Shown here: in pieces, positions 1 through 6,426 of the stretch
How the letters are laid out: each line of letters begins with the position of its first letter
How positions within the stretch are numbered: the first letter of the stretch is position 1
From: Candidatus Bathyarchaeota archaeon
GTDB taxonomy: Archaea > Thermoproteota > Bathyarchaeia > RBG-16-48-13 > GCA-020355125
Reading direction: 5' to 3'
Assembly: GCA_026014905.1 (NCBI GenBank)
Contig: JAOZHK010000157.1
Coordinates: forward strand, 1-14,974
DNA length: 14,974 bases
Made by a program: the position numbers and the translations under genes
The notes under the pieces: generated by a model
Databases searched by the model: none
Told to the model about the DNA's origin: nothing
The model's input: only the letters and a program-made list of their open reading frames with translations

Positions 1-1130
1 ACAGCCCGTTGCAGCTCTATCGATGTTGGACGAAAAGTGACTTCGAGATCACACGGTAATACTTCGACACCTGTCGCAGTTAACATAGCTTCAGCTTCTT
101 TTTTGGCTCCGCCACTCCACCCGTACGAGCTGAAGACTGCCCCAAGCTTATTGCGAGGCTTTAATCCTTTCATGTATGCGAGAAATCCTGCCACCGTTGG
201 AAACAATCCATTATTGAGCGTCGGCGAACCAATGAGAACAGCTCTCGCATCCAGCAAGCTAGTGATAATCTCAGTTTGATTAGCAGATCCTAACTTATAG
301 ACCTCGACCTCGACACCTTGACTAGCAATTCCTTCCGCGATCGCCTTCGCGAGTAATCCAGTGCTACCCCACATGGTATCATAAACGGTAACAACACGTG
401 GTTGCCATACCCCATCCACCCACTTCGTGTAAGCATTCACAATCTGCGATGGATTGGCGCGCCAAATCATTCCATGAGAGGGGGCAATCATATCCACCTC
501 AACCGATTGAAGCGTTGTTAACGCCCGGCGTATTGGAGCCCACAAGTGCATGACGATATTCGCATAATAGGTTTTGGCTTCCTGCATGAGAATGGCTGGA
601 TCGACTTCATCATCAAATCGCTTGGATGATGCAAGGTGTTGACCAAAGGCATCATTCGAGAAAAGCAGCTTCTCTTCAGGCAGGTAAGTGACCATTGAAT
701 CAGGCCAATGCACCATAGGTACCGGAACAAACTGAAGCGTTCGTGTACCTAAGGACAAAGTAGGCATTTCTTTCGTCGTGATGCACTCCAGGTCTTCACC
801 ATAATACCGCCGCAACCCTCGCTGACCCGCGGGAGTCGCAATCAGCGTCGCATTTGAGTGATTGAGAAACTGAGTAATGGACCCCGAATGATCAGGTTCA
901 GTATGGTTTGAAATTAAATATTTGATTTCTTGTGGATCAATAATCGCTTCAATGCGGCCCATCATCTCCGAGAAAAAAGACGTTTTCACAGTGTCAATTA
1001 AAACGGTCGTTTCATCCACAATTAAATAAGCATTATAGGTGGAACCACGGTTCGTGACATAACCATGGAAATTTCGAATATTCCAATCGATTGCTCCCAC
1101 CCAATAGATTCCAGGTTTTAACTGCGTCAT
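1..1130 (-). CDS. Flavodiiron protein (A-type flavoprotein, FprA/ROO family), C-terminus cut by window edge
   Basis: Cytoplasmic di-iron enzyme that reduces O2 to water and/or NO to N2O, protecting anaerobes. The 376 visible residues begin with a metallo-beta-lactamase-like domain holding the full di-iron ligand set: H76, E78, D80 and H81 (HTEPDH), H141 (MVHWPD), D160 (FSNDAFG) and H219 (PSHGMIW). A flavodoxin domain starts near residue 245, with the FMN phosphate loop YDTMWGSTG and the later segment GSPTLNNGLFP. Family members run to about 400 residues, so only a short C-terminal piece is missing. The ATG at 1130 follows AGGAGA by a normal spacing. It is probably a single gene; tRNA-Cys lies upstream on the same strand. 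The sequence does not show whether O2 or NO is preferred, nor the electron donor (F420H2, rubredoxin or other). Confidence 0.95.
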   Translation of the reverse strand, partial: MTQLKPGIYWVGAIDWNIRNFHGYVTNRGSTYNAYLIVDETTVLIDTVKTSFFSEMMGRIEAIIDPQEIKYLISNHTEPDHSGSITQFLNHSNATLIATPAGQRGLRRYYGEDLECITTKEMPTLSLGTRTLQFVPVPMVHWPDSMVTYLPEEKLLFSNDAFGQHLASSKRFDDEVDPAILMQEAKTYYANIVMHLWAPIRRALTTLQSVEVDMIAPSHGMIWRANPSQIVNAYTKWVDGVWQPRVVTVYDTMWGSTGLLAKAIAEGIASQGVEVEVYKLGSANQTEIITSLLDARAVLIGSPTLNNGLFPTVAGFLAYMKGLKPRNKLGAVFSSYGWSGGAKKEAEAMLTATGVEVLPCDLEVTFRPTSIELQRA

Positions 1131-1243
1131 TATCTACGTTCTCCTACTAAATGATCGGATAGTTGTGACTCTCTTGAAGCCACTATTTGAAAGTAATGAA
1201 AAGATATATCCACTCATAAACCTACCCCTAATATCTTTGAAAA

Positions 1244-1260
1244 CACGCGTGCGTGCACAT
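1244..1260. repeat. CG-rich alternating purine-pyrimidine tract
   Basis: Seventeen bases of strict pyrimidine-purine alternation around the core ACGCGTGCGTGCAC, between tRNA-Cys and the flavodiiron gene. The 10-mer ACGCGTGCGT recurs exactly at 7785. It belongs to the window-wide tract family described in the findings. Confidence 0.75.
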
Positions 1261-1324
1261 TCACTTAACTGGTACATAATGAAGGCCAATACTGGGAGGG
1301 CGCGAGCAAGAACATCGAGATGAA

Positions 1325-1396
1325 GCCGGGGACCGGATTCGAACCGGTATGGAGCCGGTCTGCAGCCGGCCGCCTCAACCCCTCAGCCACCCCGGC
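1325..1396 (-). tRNA. tRNA-Cys (GCA anticodon)
   Basis: A complete 72-nt cloverleaf without intron. The acceptor stem GCCGGGG pairs with CCCCGGC, the anticodon stem is GCCGG/CCGGC around loop CTGCAGA (anticodon GCA at 1361-1363), and the T arm is ACCGG TTCGAAT CCGGT. The base after the acceptor stem is U, the usual tRNA-Cys discriminator. CCA is not encoded. A TATA box lies 27-35 bases upstream. Confidence 0.95.
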
Positions 1397-1422
1397 ACGA
1401 CTACTGTGTATAGAGAATTACA

Positions 1423-1431
1423 GATATAAAG
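1423..1431 (-). promoter_or_regulatory. TATA box of tRNA-Cys
   Basis: CTTTATATC on the minus strand lies 27-35 bases before the tRNA-Cys 5' end, the expected archaeal TBP-site distance. Confidence 0.6.
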
Positions 1432-1567
1432 AGGCTTCCGTTAAATCATCTGCACACTCTTAATCCATTTGGACAGCGACAAGATGAATCAATGCGTATT
1501 AGTGGAGCCGCATAAACATTATAAGACGGAGATCCATGTTCCATGTTGTATGGCCGCCGTAACGTAG

Positions 1568-1585
1568 AGAACTTTGTTCGCGAAA
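1568..1585 (+). other. tRNA-His intron 1 (D loop, position 15/16, 18 nt)
   Basis: The intron contains the hairpin GAAC-TTT-GTTC. The BHB places bulge AG^A after ACGT and bulge AA^T after GCGA. The central helix ACGT:GCGA has three pairs and an A-A mismatch. Cutting after the second base of each bulge gives a normal-length D loop. Confidence 0.75.
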
Positions 1586-1605
1586 TCTGGCAGCGTACTG
1601 GCCTG

Positions 1606-1631
1606 ACGAAGATTTAAACTCTTCGGGCTAA
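1606..1631 (+). other. tRNA-His intron 2 (anticodon loop, position 34/35, 26 nt)
   Basis: The inner helix is CGAAGA:TCTTCG, the central helix GGCC:GGCT, and the bulges TG^A and AA^T give a canonical 3-4-3 BHB. It interrupts the anticodon itself, not the common 37/38 site. Confidence 0.82.
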
Positions 1632-1671
1632 TGGAGCCAGGAGGTGGGGTTCAAATCCCCACGGCGGCCCT

Positions 1672-1813
1672 CCCGACGAGCACCTGCGGTTCCTCGATCT
1701 CCATGAATTCTCGCGTGCGTTACTGGGAAAATACTCATGAACCAGCATTAGAGGACATCAGAAAACTCACCAATGATCCGACACAAGCGGATTACATCGA
1801 AAATCTATCATGA
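1672..1813 (+). pseudogene. Possible coding remnant after tRNA-His, frame broken near 1712-1720
   Basis: One frame reads PDEHLRFLDLHEFSRALLG and stops at 1738. Another, open from 1703 to 1813, reads MNSRVRYWENTHEPALEDIR and continues to IENLS. Both look protein-like, and the change of frame falls around a CG tract. It could be a degraded gene end beside a tRNA, or chance. No family is recognised. Confidence 0.2.
1712..1720. repeat. CG-rich alternating purine-pyrimidine tract
   Basis: CGCGTGCGT, identical in core to the tracts at 1244 and 7785, lies 43 bases past tRNA-His. Confidence 0.6.
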
Positions 1814-1973
1814 ACTGAAACATGATCAACGACTCACTACTAGACTATAACTTAACTTAGGCTAATTCACAAGGACTTATAAGAGCGGCATGCAATTGAA
1901 TGGTCAAATCTGTGACTATTTTACTGTTTTTCAGTTAATACTTGTTGGATTATTCACGAAGAGGTTAATTTCT

Positions 1974-2621
1974 TTGTCTAGATATGCATACGAATATGGT
2001 CGAGGTCGACATAAAGGTAAGATGCGAATGTATGCTGAACCGCTATATACAATTGTCGAGATCGCGTCGAAATATGATATCGACCCACATCGATTAATTG
2101 CATCCATCATCAAAGCATGGAAGAATCAAACAGATCAGTGGAAAACGTTGACGATCACTTGTCGAGGCGTGAAAGATGAAGATACAGCCATGATATTAGT
2201 AACCGATAACGACTCGGTAGTGTCCCAATTTCCCATTAAAACCATCGTGCTAGAAAACCCCAACGAATTCCACAATCACCTGCAATATGTGCCCGTGCAC
2301 GAGATTAGAGAGCGATACAATCGCAAAGAAACTGTATCCCAGAAAATAGGACAACTCAAAAATAAAATGAAGCGTGTGGATCTGAAAGCCAAGATTATTG
2401 AGATTCTCCCCGTGAGACGAGTGATGACTCGGTTTGGCGAATGGGCGAATTTCACCAATGTGACCATCGCTGATGACACCGGAACCATTCAACTCAGTTT
2501 ATGGAATAATCAATTGAAGACCCATGATGTCGGTGACCCCATTGAAATAAAGAATGGGCACGTGGCTCAGTATCAAGGTGAACTCCAATTGAGATTGGGA
2601 CGAAAAGGCTCCATCACTTAA
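1974..2621 (+). CDS. OB-fold (RPA/SSB-like) protein with a novel N-terminal domain
   Basis: Predicted 215-residue single-stranded nucleic-acid-binding protein. A basic start (GRGRHKGKMR, residues 9-18) leads into a domain at about 20-100 with TIVEIA, D-x-DPHRLIAS, IKAWK and VVSQF. A polar linker follows to about 132. The C-terminal OB fold (134-215) carries VMTRFGEWANFTNVTIADDT, IQLSLW and YQGELQLRLGRKG, typical of archaeal RPA OB domains. The N-terminal domain is shared with the gene at 4703-5026. The frame opens upstream at 1890, but the hydrophobic extension has no match in the paralogue. The TTG at 1974 follows GAGG at good spacing and gives MSR, as in the paralogue. The OB role is well supported; the partner domain is unknown. 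Confidence 0.85.
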   Translation: MSRYAYEYGRGRHKGKMRMYAEPLYTIVEIASKYDIDPHRLIASIIKAWKNQTDQWKTLTITCRGVKDEDTAMILVTDNDSVVSQFPIKTIVLENPNEFHNHLQYVPVHEIRERYNRKETVSQKIGQLKNKMKRVDLKAKIIEILPVRRVMTRFGEWANFTNVTIADDTGTIQLSLWNNQLKTHDVGDPIEIKNGHVAQYQGELQLRLGRKGSIT

Positions 2622-2686
2622 CGAAGTTATCGCGATCTAGCTCCTCACCAATAGACTACATATAATAAACTCTAAATTGAAATCTC

Positions 2687-2697
2687 TACGTGCGCGT
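2687..2697. repeat. CG-rich alternating purine-pyrimidine tract
   Basis: TACGTGCGCGT between convergent genes, touching the fumarase beta stop codon. Its reverse complement contains ACGCGCACGT, the exact core of the tract at 4231. Confidence 0.7.
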
Positions 2698-3236
2698 TAT
2701 CTCGTATAAAGAGAGCGCCCATGAGCGTCCATTGCTACAATTAATGGACCAAAATCTTTCACTTTGAATAACCACACAGCTTCAGGCATCCCGAAACGCT
2801 TTAACCAAAAAACATCTAACACGTCATCAACCATATCAGCAGCTAATGCGCCTGCTCCACCTGTGAATGCAGTGTATACTGCACCATATTTCTGCAAAGC
2901 CTGACAAGTTCTACTCCCCATTCCTCCCTTTCCAATAATAATGGTGATGGAGAATTTTGCTATAAAGCGATCTTCAAACGACTCCAGTCGACTACTAGTG
3001 GTTGGACCAGCAGATACTGCATACCATTTACTTTCTACAAATTTCATTAAAGGCCCACAATGAAACAAAGCCATCTCCGCAGGATTAAAGGGCACAGAGC
3101 GCGCATCAAGATCCAGCATGAGTTGATGAGCTTCATCTCGAGCAGTAAACATTTTTCCAGTTACATAGAGTACATCTCGAATATGCAACTTGGATATATC
3201 ATCTTTCTGTAATGGCAGAGTAAGATGATATTCCAA
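2697..3236 (-). CDS. Class I fumarate hydratase, beta (C-terminal) subunit
   Basis: Partner of the subunit encoded just upstream. Together they form the [4Fe-4S] hydratase that interconverts fumarate and malate in the cytoplasm. The 179 residues have the family size and motifs: LHIRDVLYVTGKMFTARDEAH near the N-terminus, AGPTTSSR at 76-83, and GKGGMGSRT at 102-110. The frame is open further upstream, but the likely start is the TTG at 3236. It overlaps no alpha codon: the alpha stop TAA is at 3238-3240, and GGGAGG at the end of the alpha gene serves as its ribosome site. The two are therefore cotranscribed and probably translationally coupled. The related L-tartrate dehydratase (TtdB) cannot be excluded. 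Confidence 0.9.
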   Translation of the reverse strand: MEYHLTLPLQKDDISKLHIRDVLYVTGKMFTARDEAHQLMLDLDARSVPFNPAEMALFHCGPLMKFVESKWYAVSAGPTTSSRLESFEDRFIAKFSITIIIGKGGMGSRTCQALQKYGAVYTAFTGGAGALAADMVDDVLDVFWLKRFGMPEAVWLFKVKDFGPLIVAMDAHGRSLYTR

Positions 3237-3237
3237 T

Positions 3238-4098
3238 TTAATGCACCTCCCAGGTACCGTCCGCATGAAGCAGCAAACGGGCACGGCGGTTTGCCCAACA
3301 TTGGACAACAAGACCAACAGGAAGACTTGCGGGATGTCGATGCGCGACTTCAATCTTAACATCAAGAACTGTGGTTTTCCCACCAAGACCCATTGGACCT
3401 ATCCCACTTGCATTAAGTTGTGAGATCAACTCATTCTCAATCATGGCTATCGCCGGATTAGCATGGGTGCGCCCTATAGGTCTCAATAAAGCTTTTTTTG
3501 CAATTTTTAGTGCAAGATCTGCTCCTCCCCCTATTCCAACTCCAACTATGGTGGGAGGACAAGGCTGCCCACCTGCGTTTGTTACCGCATTTACTACAAA
3601 ATTGTTGACAGCTTGCAAGCCTTCACTAGGTTTCAACATTCCCAGTCGACTCATGTTTTCGCTTCCTCCACCTTTTGGAAATGCAGTGACCCATACCTTG
3701 TCTCCTGGCACTAGCTCCCAGGTAACGTGTGGAATATAATGCCCCGTATTATCTTGATGATTGTCACCAGTTAACGGATCAACAGTGTTTGGACGTAAAG
3801 GAATCTGTTGCGTAGCCACCTTAACTCCAGCAGCGATTAAATTATTTAATTCAGCGCGATAAGGCGAATCGACACCAAGAGATACATAAAATGTTTGGAT
3901 ACCTGTATCTTGACACATTGGACGTTGAGATTTTTGTGAAACTTGGATGTTGGTTAGAATCGTTGCAATCTGTGTTTTGGCTAATCCTTCTTCAATAAGG
4001 TACGCTTTTTCAAGAGCCTGGATTACATCTGTGGGTAGTTCGGTCTCTGCTTTCTGAATTAGCTTTACAAGTCCTGAGATAATATTTGTTTGATCCAC
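3238..4098 (-). CDS. Class I fumarate hydratase, alpha (N-terminal) subunit
   Basis: A 286-residue [4Fe-4S] subunit. The three cluster cysteines are visible: C62 in PMCQDTG, C180 in GGQPCPPTIVG and C267 in VVQCWANRRA. The family motifs YIPHVTWELVPGDKVWVTAFPKGGGSEN (121-148) and GIGPMGLGGKTT (232-243) are intact. GTG at 4098 is the start, preceded by AAAGGTGA. A TATA-like TTATAA on the minus strand (4149-4154) lies about 50 bases upstream, so this is the first gene of a two-gene operon with the beta subunit. It acts in malate/fumarate metabolism, such as a partial TCA cycle or fumarate respiration. L-tartrate dehydratase alpha is the main alternative, because the two families share all these motifs. 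Confidence 0.93.
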   Translation of the reverse strand: MDQTNIISGLVKLIQKAETELPTDVIQALEKAYLIEEGLAKTQIATILTNIQVSQKSQRPMCQDTGIQTFYVSLGVDSPYRAELNNLIAAGVKVATQQIPLRPNTVDPLTGDNHQDNTGHYIPHVTWELVPGDKVWVTAFPKGGGSENMSRLGMLKPSEGLQAVNNFVVNAVTNAGGQPCPPTIVGVGIGGGADLALKIAKKALLRPIGRTHANPAIAMIENELISQLNASGIGPMGLGGKTTVLDVKIEVAHRHPASLPVGLVVQCWANRRARLLLHADGTWEVH

Positions 4099-4116
4099 AC
4101 ATTCACCTTTGATTCA

Positions 4117-4125
4117 GCGCGTGTA
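4117..4125. repeat. Short CG-rich alternating tract
   Basis: GCGCGTGTA in the leader of the fumarase operon. It is a weak member of the family and resembles the right half of the tract at 9641. Confidence 0.4.
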
Positions 4126-4223
4126 GTGCTTCAAGCGTTGCTTTATTGTTATAAGAAATCCTGCATAAACGTTATTCGTCATAAACTGCTTTCAGTAAAG
4201 ATGATGCCATCTTAGATTGGGGC

Positions 4224-4240
4224 TATATACACGCGCACGT
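4224..4240. repeat. CG-rich alternating purine-pyrimidine tract
   Basis: Seventeen alternating bases, TATATACACGCGCACGT, between the fumarase operon and the end of the 4267-4608 gene. Confidence 0.75.
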
Positions 4241-4266
4241 CACTTGCATCGGAACTGTTTAACTGG

Positions 4267-4608
4267 TTATTTTAAATCGGCTCGGAGTTGTGAGACTGAA
4301 TGAGCTAAGGCATCTTGCGTTTGACGTATCAGTGTGTACATTGTCTGGCCGTGTTTAAATCCAGCAGTTTTTATCGTCTCGATCTCATCTAAAGCGCGAT
4401 TGAAAAAAACAGTTTTTCGGGCGTACCATTCTTCGAGTGCTGTCAAATATTGAGATCGATTTCCTTTTTTACTCTCCTGGATCTTTTCTTTCATTTCAGA
4501 TTTCATGGATTCAACGATCCGTGTAATCTTACCAGCGTATTTTCTGGCTAGATGTGAGTAATTCGATATTCTCTCTTCGAAGATGGTGTCGACATGGTGA
4601 GCGTTCAT
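4267..4608 (-). CDS. Helical/coiled-coil hypothetical protein
   Basis: 113 residues with no family recognised. The composition is strongly helical and charged (ISNYSHLARKYAGK, IVESMKSEMKEKIQESKKGN, ALEEWYARK), with heptad-like spacing over residues 12-113. There are no membrane segments, signal peptide or cysteines. The ATG at 4608 is preceded by a G6 run about 9 bases upstream that could act as a ribosome site, and by a TATA box at 4640-4646. It is flanked on the same strand by the small paralogue of the OB-protein domain (upstream) and by fumarase (downstream). A structural or protein-binding role is possible but not shown. Confidence 0.7.
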   Translation of the reverse strand: MNAHHVDTIFEERISNYSHLARKYAGKITRIVESMKSEMKEKIQESKKGNRSQYLTALEEWYARKTVFFNRALDEIETIKTAGFKHGQTMYTLIRQTQDALAHSVSQLRADLK

Positions 4609-4639
4609 GCAATCAAGCCCCCCATCTAGTATCTAGAGG

Positions 4640-4646
4640 TATATAA
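4640..4646 (-). promoter_or_regulatory. TATA box for the 4267-4608 gene
   Basis: TTATATA on the minus strand, 32-38 bases before the ATG at 4608, within an A/T-rich block followed by AAACC-like upstream bases. Confidence 0.5.
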
Positions 4647-4702
4647 GGTTTATTATTTGTCGTTGAGTATTACGTCATTCGTCGAGGAGATGGGTCAGGC
4701 GC

Positions 4703-5026
4703 TTAACGAATGTAATACTCTGTGTTGCGCAAAATATCTAAATGAACTGAGAATTGTGAAACGATCTGTTCGCCATGACTGATCATAACAATAATAGCAT
4801 TCTGGTTTTTACTCCGTCGATAGATAGTCAATGGGCCACAAGATGCACTATGTTTCTTCCAAGCTTGGATAAGCGATGTTGCTAACTGATGGGGATGAAG
4901 ATCAAATTGGTCAGCGATTTTTACAATGGTTTTGACGTCATCATAGAGGTTTAATCGTCCACGGGGTCGTCCCCTCGGGCGCATTTGTTTAAATCTTTGA
5001 TATTTCCGCTTGATTGGACGCGACAA
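4703..5026 (-). CDS. Stand-alone paralogue of the N-terminal domain of the 1974-2621 OB protein
   Basis: 107 residues. A basic N-terminus with an AT-hook-like core, RPRGRPRGR (16-24), is followed by a domain that aligns along its length with residues 20-100 of the OB-fold protein. Shared positions include TIVxIA, D-x-x-PHxLA, AWK, LTI, an alternating hydrophobic strand and VSQF. The OB fold is absent: the protein ends just after the shared domain. TTG at 5026 is the start, giving MSR as in the paralogue, with AGGTCAGGA before it. The RGRP core suggests minor-groove DNA binding, which is inference. The domain belongs to no family I can name. Confidence 0.8.
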   Translation of the reverse strand: MSRPIKRKYQRFKQMRPRGRPRGRLNLYDDVKTIVKIADQFDLHPHQLATSLIQAWKKHSASCGPLTIYRRSKNQNAIIVMISHGEQIVSQFSVHLDILRNTEYYIR

Positions 5027-5124
5027 GTCCTGACCTTCTGCTGAAAATAGATGGACGTAAAAGTATACCTACATTAAATAAACTGATAGTATAATAGTTT
5101 TCTACCTATTTGACATAGTAAAGC

Positions 5125-5136
5125 CACGCGCACGCG
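5125..5136. repeat. CG-rich alternating purine-pyrimidine tract
   Basis: CACGCGCACGCG in the divergent gap between the genes starting at 5026 and 5229. It shares CACGCGCACG with the tract at 4230. Confidence 0.7.
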
Positions 5137-5185
5137 ATTAGCATTTCGTCTGCAATTATTTCTCATTTATTTTTTAAAGCAAAAT

Positions 5186-5195
5186 CTTATATTTT
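5186..5195 (+). promoter_or_regulatory. TATA box of the 5229 gene
   Basis: CTTATATTTT. A start site about 25 bases downstream would fall near 5215, leaving a leader of roughly 14 bases that still contains the AAGGA ribosome site. Confidence 0.5.
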
Positions 5196-5198
5196 CAT

Positions 5199-5238
5199 GC
5201 ACTATCACGAATTGATAACAAGGATTGCGTGATAGTGC
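5199..5238. promoter_or_regulatory. Perfect 11-bp inverted repeat across promoter and start codon
   Basis: The left arm GCACTATCACG (5199-5209) is the exact reverse complement of the right arm CGTGATAGTGC (5228-5238), with an 18-base spacer. The right arm contains the GTG start of the 5229 gene, and the left arm lies between its TATA box and the predicted transcription start. This is the geometry of a two-site operator. If transcription starts further upstream, it would instead be an mRNA hairpin hiding the start codon. Confidence 0.65.
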
Positions 5239-5423
5239 CTGTCAATCGAATCTATCGTCGAACTATCTTAGTATTTATCGCTATCTCGTTATTTGGTGCA
5301 TTCGTGATCTATGGCATTTGGTTTAGTGATTTCAACATTAACGCCGTTATTTCGGGGATGATTTTAGTAGTAGTAGGTTTTGTCATGTGGAAACGTTTGT
5401 ATCCTAAACAATCCTATGATTAA
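5229..5423 (+). CDS. Small two-helix membrane protein
   Basis: 64 residues with two predicted transmembrane helices: TILVFIAISLFGAFVIYGIW (12-31) and AVISGMILVVVGFVMW (39-54). A short acidic connector lies between them, and the C-terminal tail is KRLYPKQSYD. The basic residues before the first helix (NRIYRR) put the N-terminus inside. GTG at 5229 is chosen because AAGGA lies five bases upstream; a second GTG at 5235 is possible. The start codon lies inside a perfect inverted repeat, so expression is probably controlled. The downstream DUF1385 membrane gene is 115 bases away and could share the transcript. The family is not recognised. Confidence 0.7.
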   Translation: MIVPVNRIYRRTILVFIAISLFGAFVIYGIWFSDFNINAVISGMILVVVGFVMWKRLYPKQSYD

Positions 5424-5538
5424 TCAACCGTCAACAGAAAAACGATGCTTGAATCCAGTTTCTTGCGCATTTAGAATATAGTTTACTGATTCATAAAAGT
5501 GATAGTGATTGGAATAGGAAAGCAATATAAGAAATACT

Positions 5539-6426
5539 ATGAAGTTGTCCGAAAGATCCCTAGCCTTTGGAGGTCAAGCCGTTATTGAGGGGGTGATGCT
5601 GCGCTCCAAAACTCACAAAGCCATTAGTTTACGAAAATTGGATGGCACCATTGTAACAATAACAGAAGAAGCACACTCGTTATCTGAAAAACATGCCTTT
5701 TTTCAGTTACCCTTTATTCGAGGAACGCCCGCATTTGTTGACACGCTATATATAGGCTTACATAGTCTATTTTATTCTGCGAATATGACTCTGGAAGCAG
5801 AGAATGAATCTATTTCAAGTAAAGAAATCGGATTCACTATTGCCCTCATAATTTTAGCATCAGCTTTCTTTATAGTAGCACCTTTTTTCATGGTGACGCT
5901 ATTTCCGATACCTGGATGGCTTTTCAATCTTTTTGAGGGAGGAATACGACTTGTTTTATTTCTCTTTTTTCTGAAATTAATTTCACTTTGGAGCGAGTAT
6001 CATAGAATTCTTCAATATCATGGTGCTGAGCACAAAGTAATTAACGCTTTTGAATCGATGACCCCGATAACAGTACGAGATGTAAGAATGTGTTCGCGAA
6101 AACACCCTCGATGTGGAACCTCTGGCGTATTCGTAATTATGATAGTAAGCATTTTTGTGTTTTCTCTCTTCCCACATACTACAATCTGGATTCGATTAGC
6201 CTATCGAATCGCCCTTATTCCAGTTATTGGAGCGATATCATATGAAGCCATGAGGCTATATGGGAAGCATAAAACCTCAACTCTTTTGAAAATTCTCATG
6301 TATCCGGGGCTAGCTCTGCAATATTTAACTACAAAAGAGCCCACAGACGACATGATACTGGTAGCTATCAAAGCCCTTCATGAGTTGAATAAAATAATGG
6401 AGTATCAGATAGTTCAGAGTGATTGA
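5539..6426 (+). CDS. DUF1385 (YqhQ-like) integral membrane protein
   Basis: 295 residues carrying the signature blocks of DUF1385: FGGQAVIEGVMLRS (10-23), YHGAEHKVINAFES (160-173), CSRKHPRCGTS (185-195) and YPGLALQYLTTKEPTDD (255-271). The HGAEHK and HPRCGTS blocks contain conserved His, Glu and Cys residues, which is why the family is often called a predicted metal-dependent enzyme; no reaction is established. Hydrophobic stretches at about 98-122, 129-150, 196-212 and 224-236 are membrane helices. The length is normal. There is no obvious ribosome site before the ATG at 5539. The 3' end overlaps the convergent enolase-family gene by 13 bases. Confidence 0.92.
   Translation: MKLSERSLAFGGQAVIEGVMLRSKTHKAISLRKLDGTIVTITEEAHSLSEKHAFFQLPFIRGTPAFVDTLYIGLHSLFYSANMTLEAENESISSKEIGFTIALIILASAFFIVAPFFMVTLFPIPGWLFNLFEGGIRLVLFLFFLKLISLWSEYHRILQYHGAEHKVINAFESMTPITVRDVRMCSRKHPRCGTSGVFVIMIVSIFVFSLFPHTTIWIRLAYRIALIPVIGAISYEAMRLYGKHKTSTLLKILMYPGLALQYLTTKEPTDDMILVAIKALHELNKIMEYQIVQSD

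Larger units (their letters stand above)
1552..1669 (+). tRNA. tRNA-His (GTG anticodon) interrupted by two introns
   Basis: The acceptor stem GCCGCCG/CGGCGGC is extended by G-1 (1552) paired with C73 (1669), the hallmark of tRNA-His. Removing 1568-1585 restores a D arm with stem ACGT/GCGT and loop AG-TCT-GG-CA. Removing 1606-1631 joins G34 (1605) to T35-G36 (1632-1633), giving loop CTGTGGA and anticodon GUG on the stem CTGGC/GCCAG. The T arm is TGGGG TTCAAAT CCCCA. Both junctions show the 3-4-3 bulge-helix-bulge fold recognised by the archaeal splicing endonuclease. CCA is not encoded. A TATA-like ATTATAAG (1518-1525) precedes it. A Val(GAC) reading was considered and rejected. Confidence 0.88.

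Noticed and set aside
1484..1567. A 27-codon frame from ATG 1484 (MNQCVLVEPH...)
   Set aside because: It runs into the tRNA-His gene, has no ribosome site and ends inside the D arm.
1552..1669. Reading this gene as tRNA-Val(GAC) with a 37/38 intron
   Set aside because: It would leave G-1:C73 unexplained and gives no proper 3-4-3 BHB. The His(GUG) reading satisfies both.
1890..1973. ATG 1890 as the start of the OB-fold protein
   Set aside because: The added hydrophobic residues have no counterpart in the paralogue and no ribosome site precedes them. TTG 1974 follows GAGG.
3237..3386. A longer fumarase beta subunit starting upstream of 3236
   Set aside because: It would overlap the alpha subunit by 150 bases. 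The family length and the GGGAGG site fit TTG 3236.
5539..5560. A ribosome site for the DUF1385 gene
   Set aside because: The bases before ATG 5539 (AAGAAATACT) do not resemble a Shine-Dalgarno site, and no nearer TATA could be assigned with confidence.
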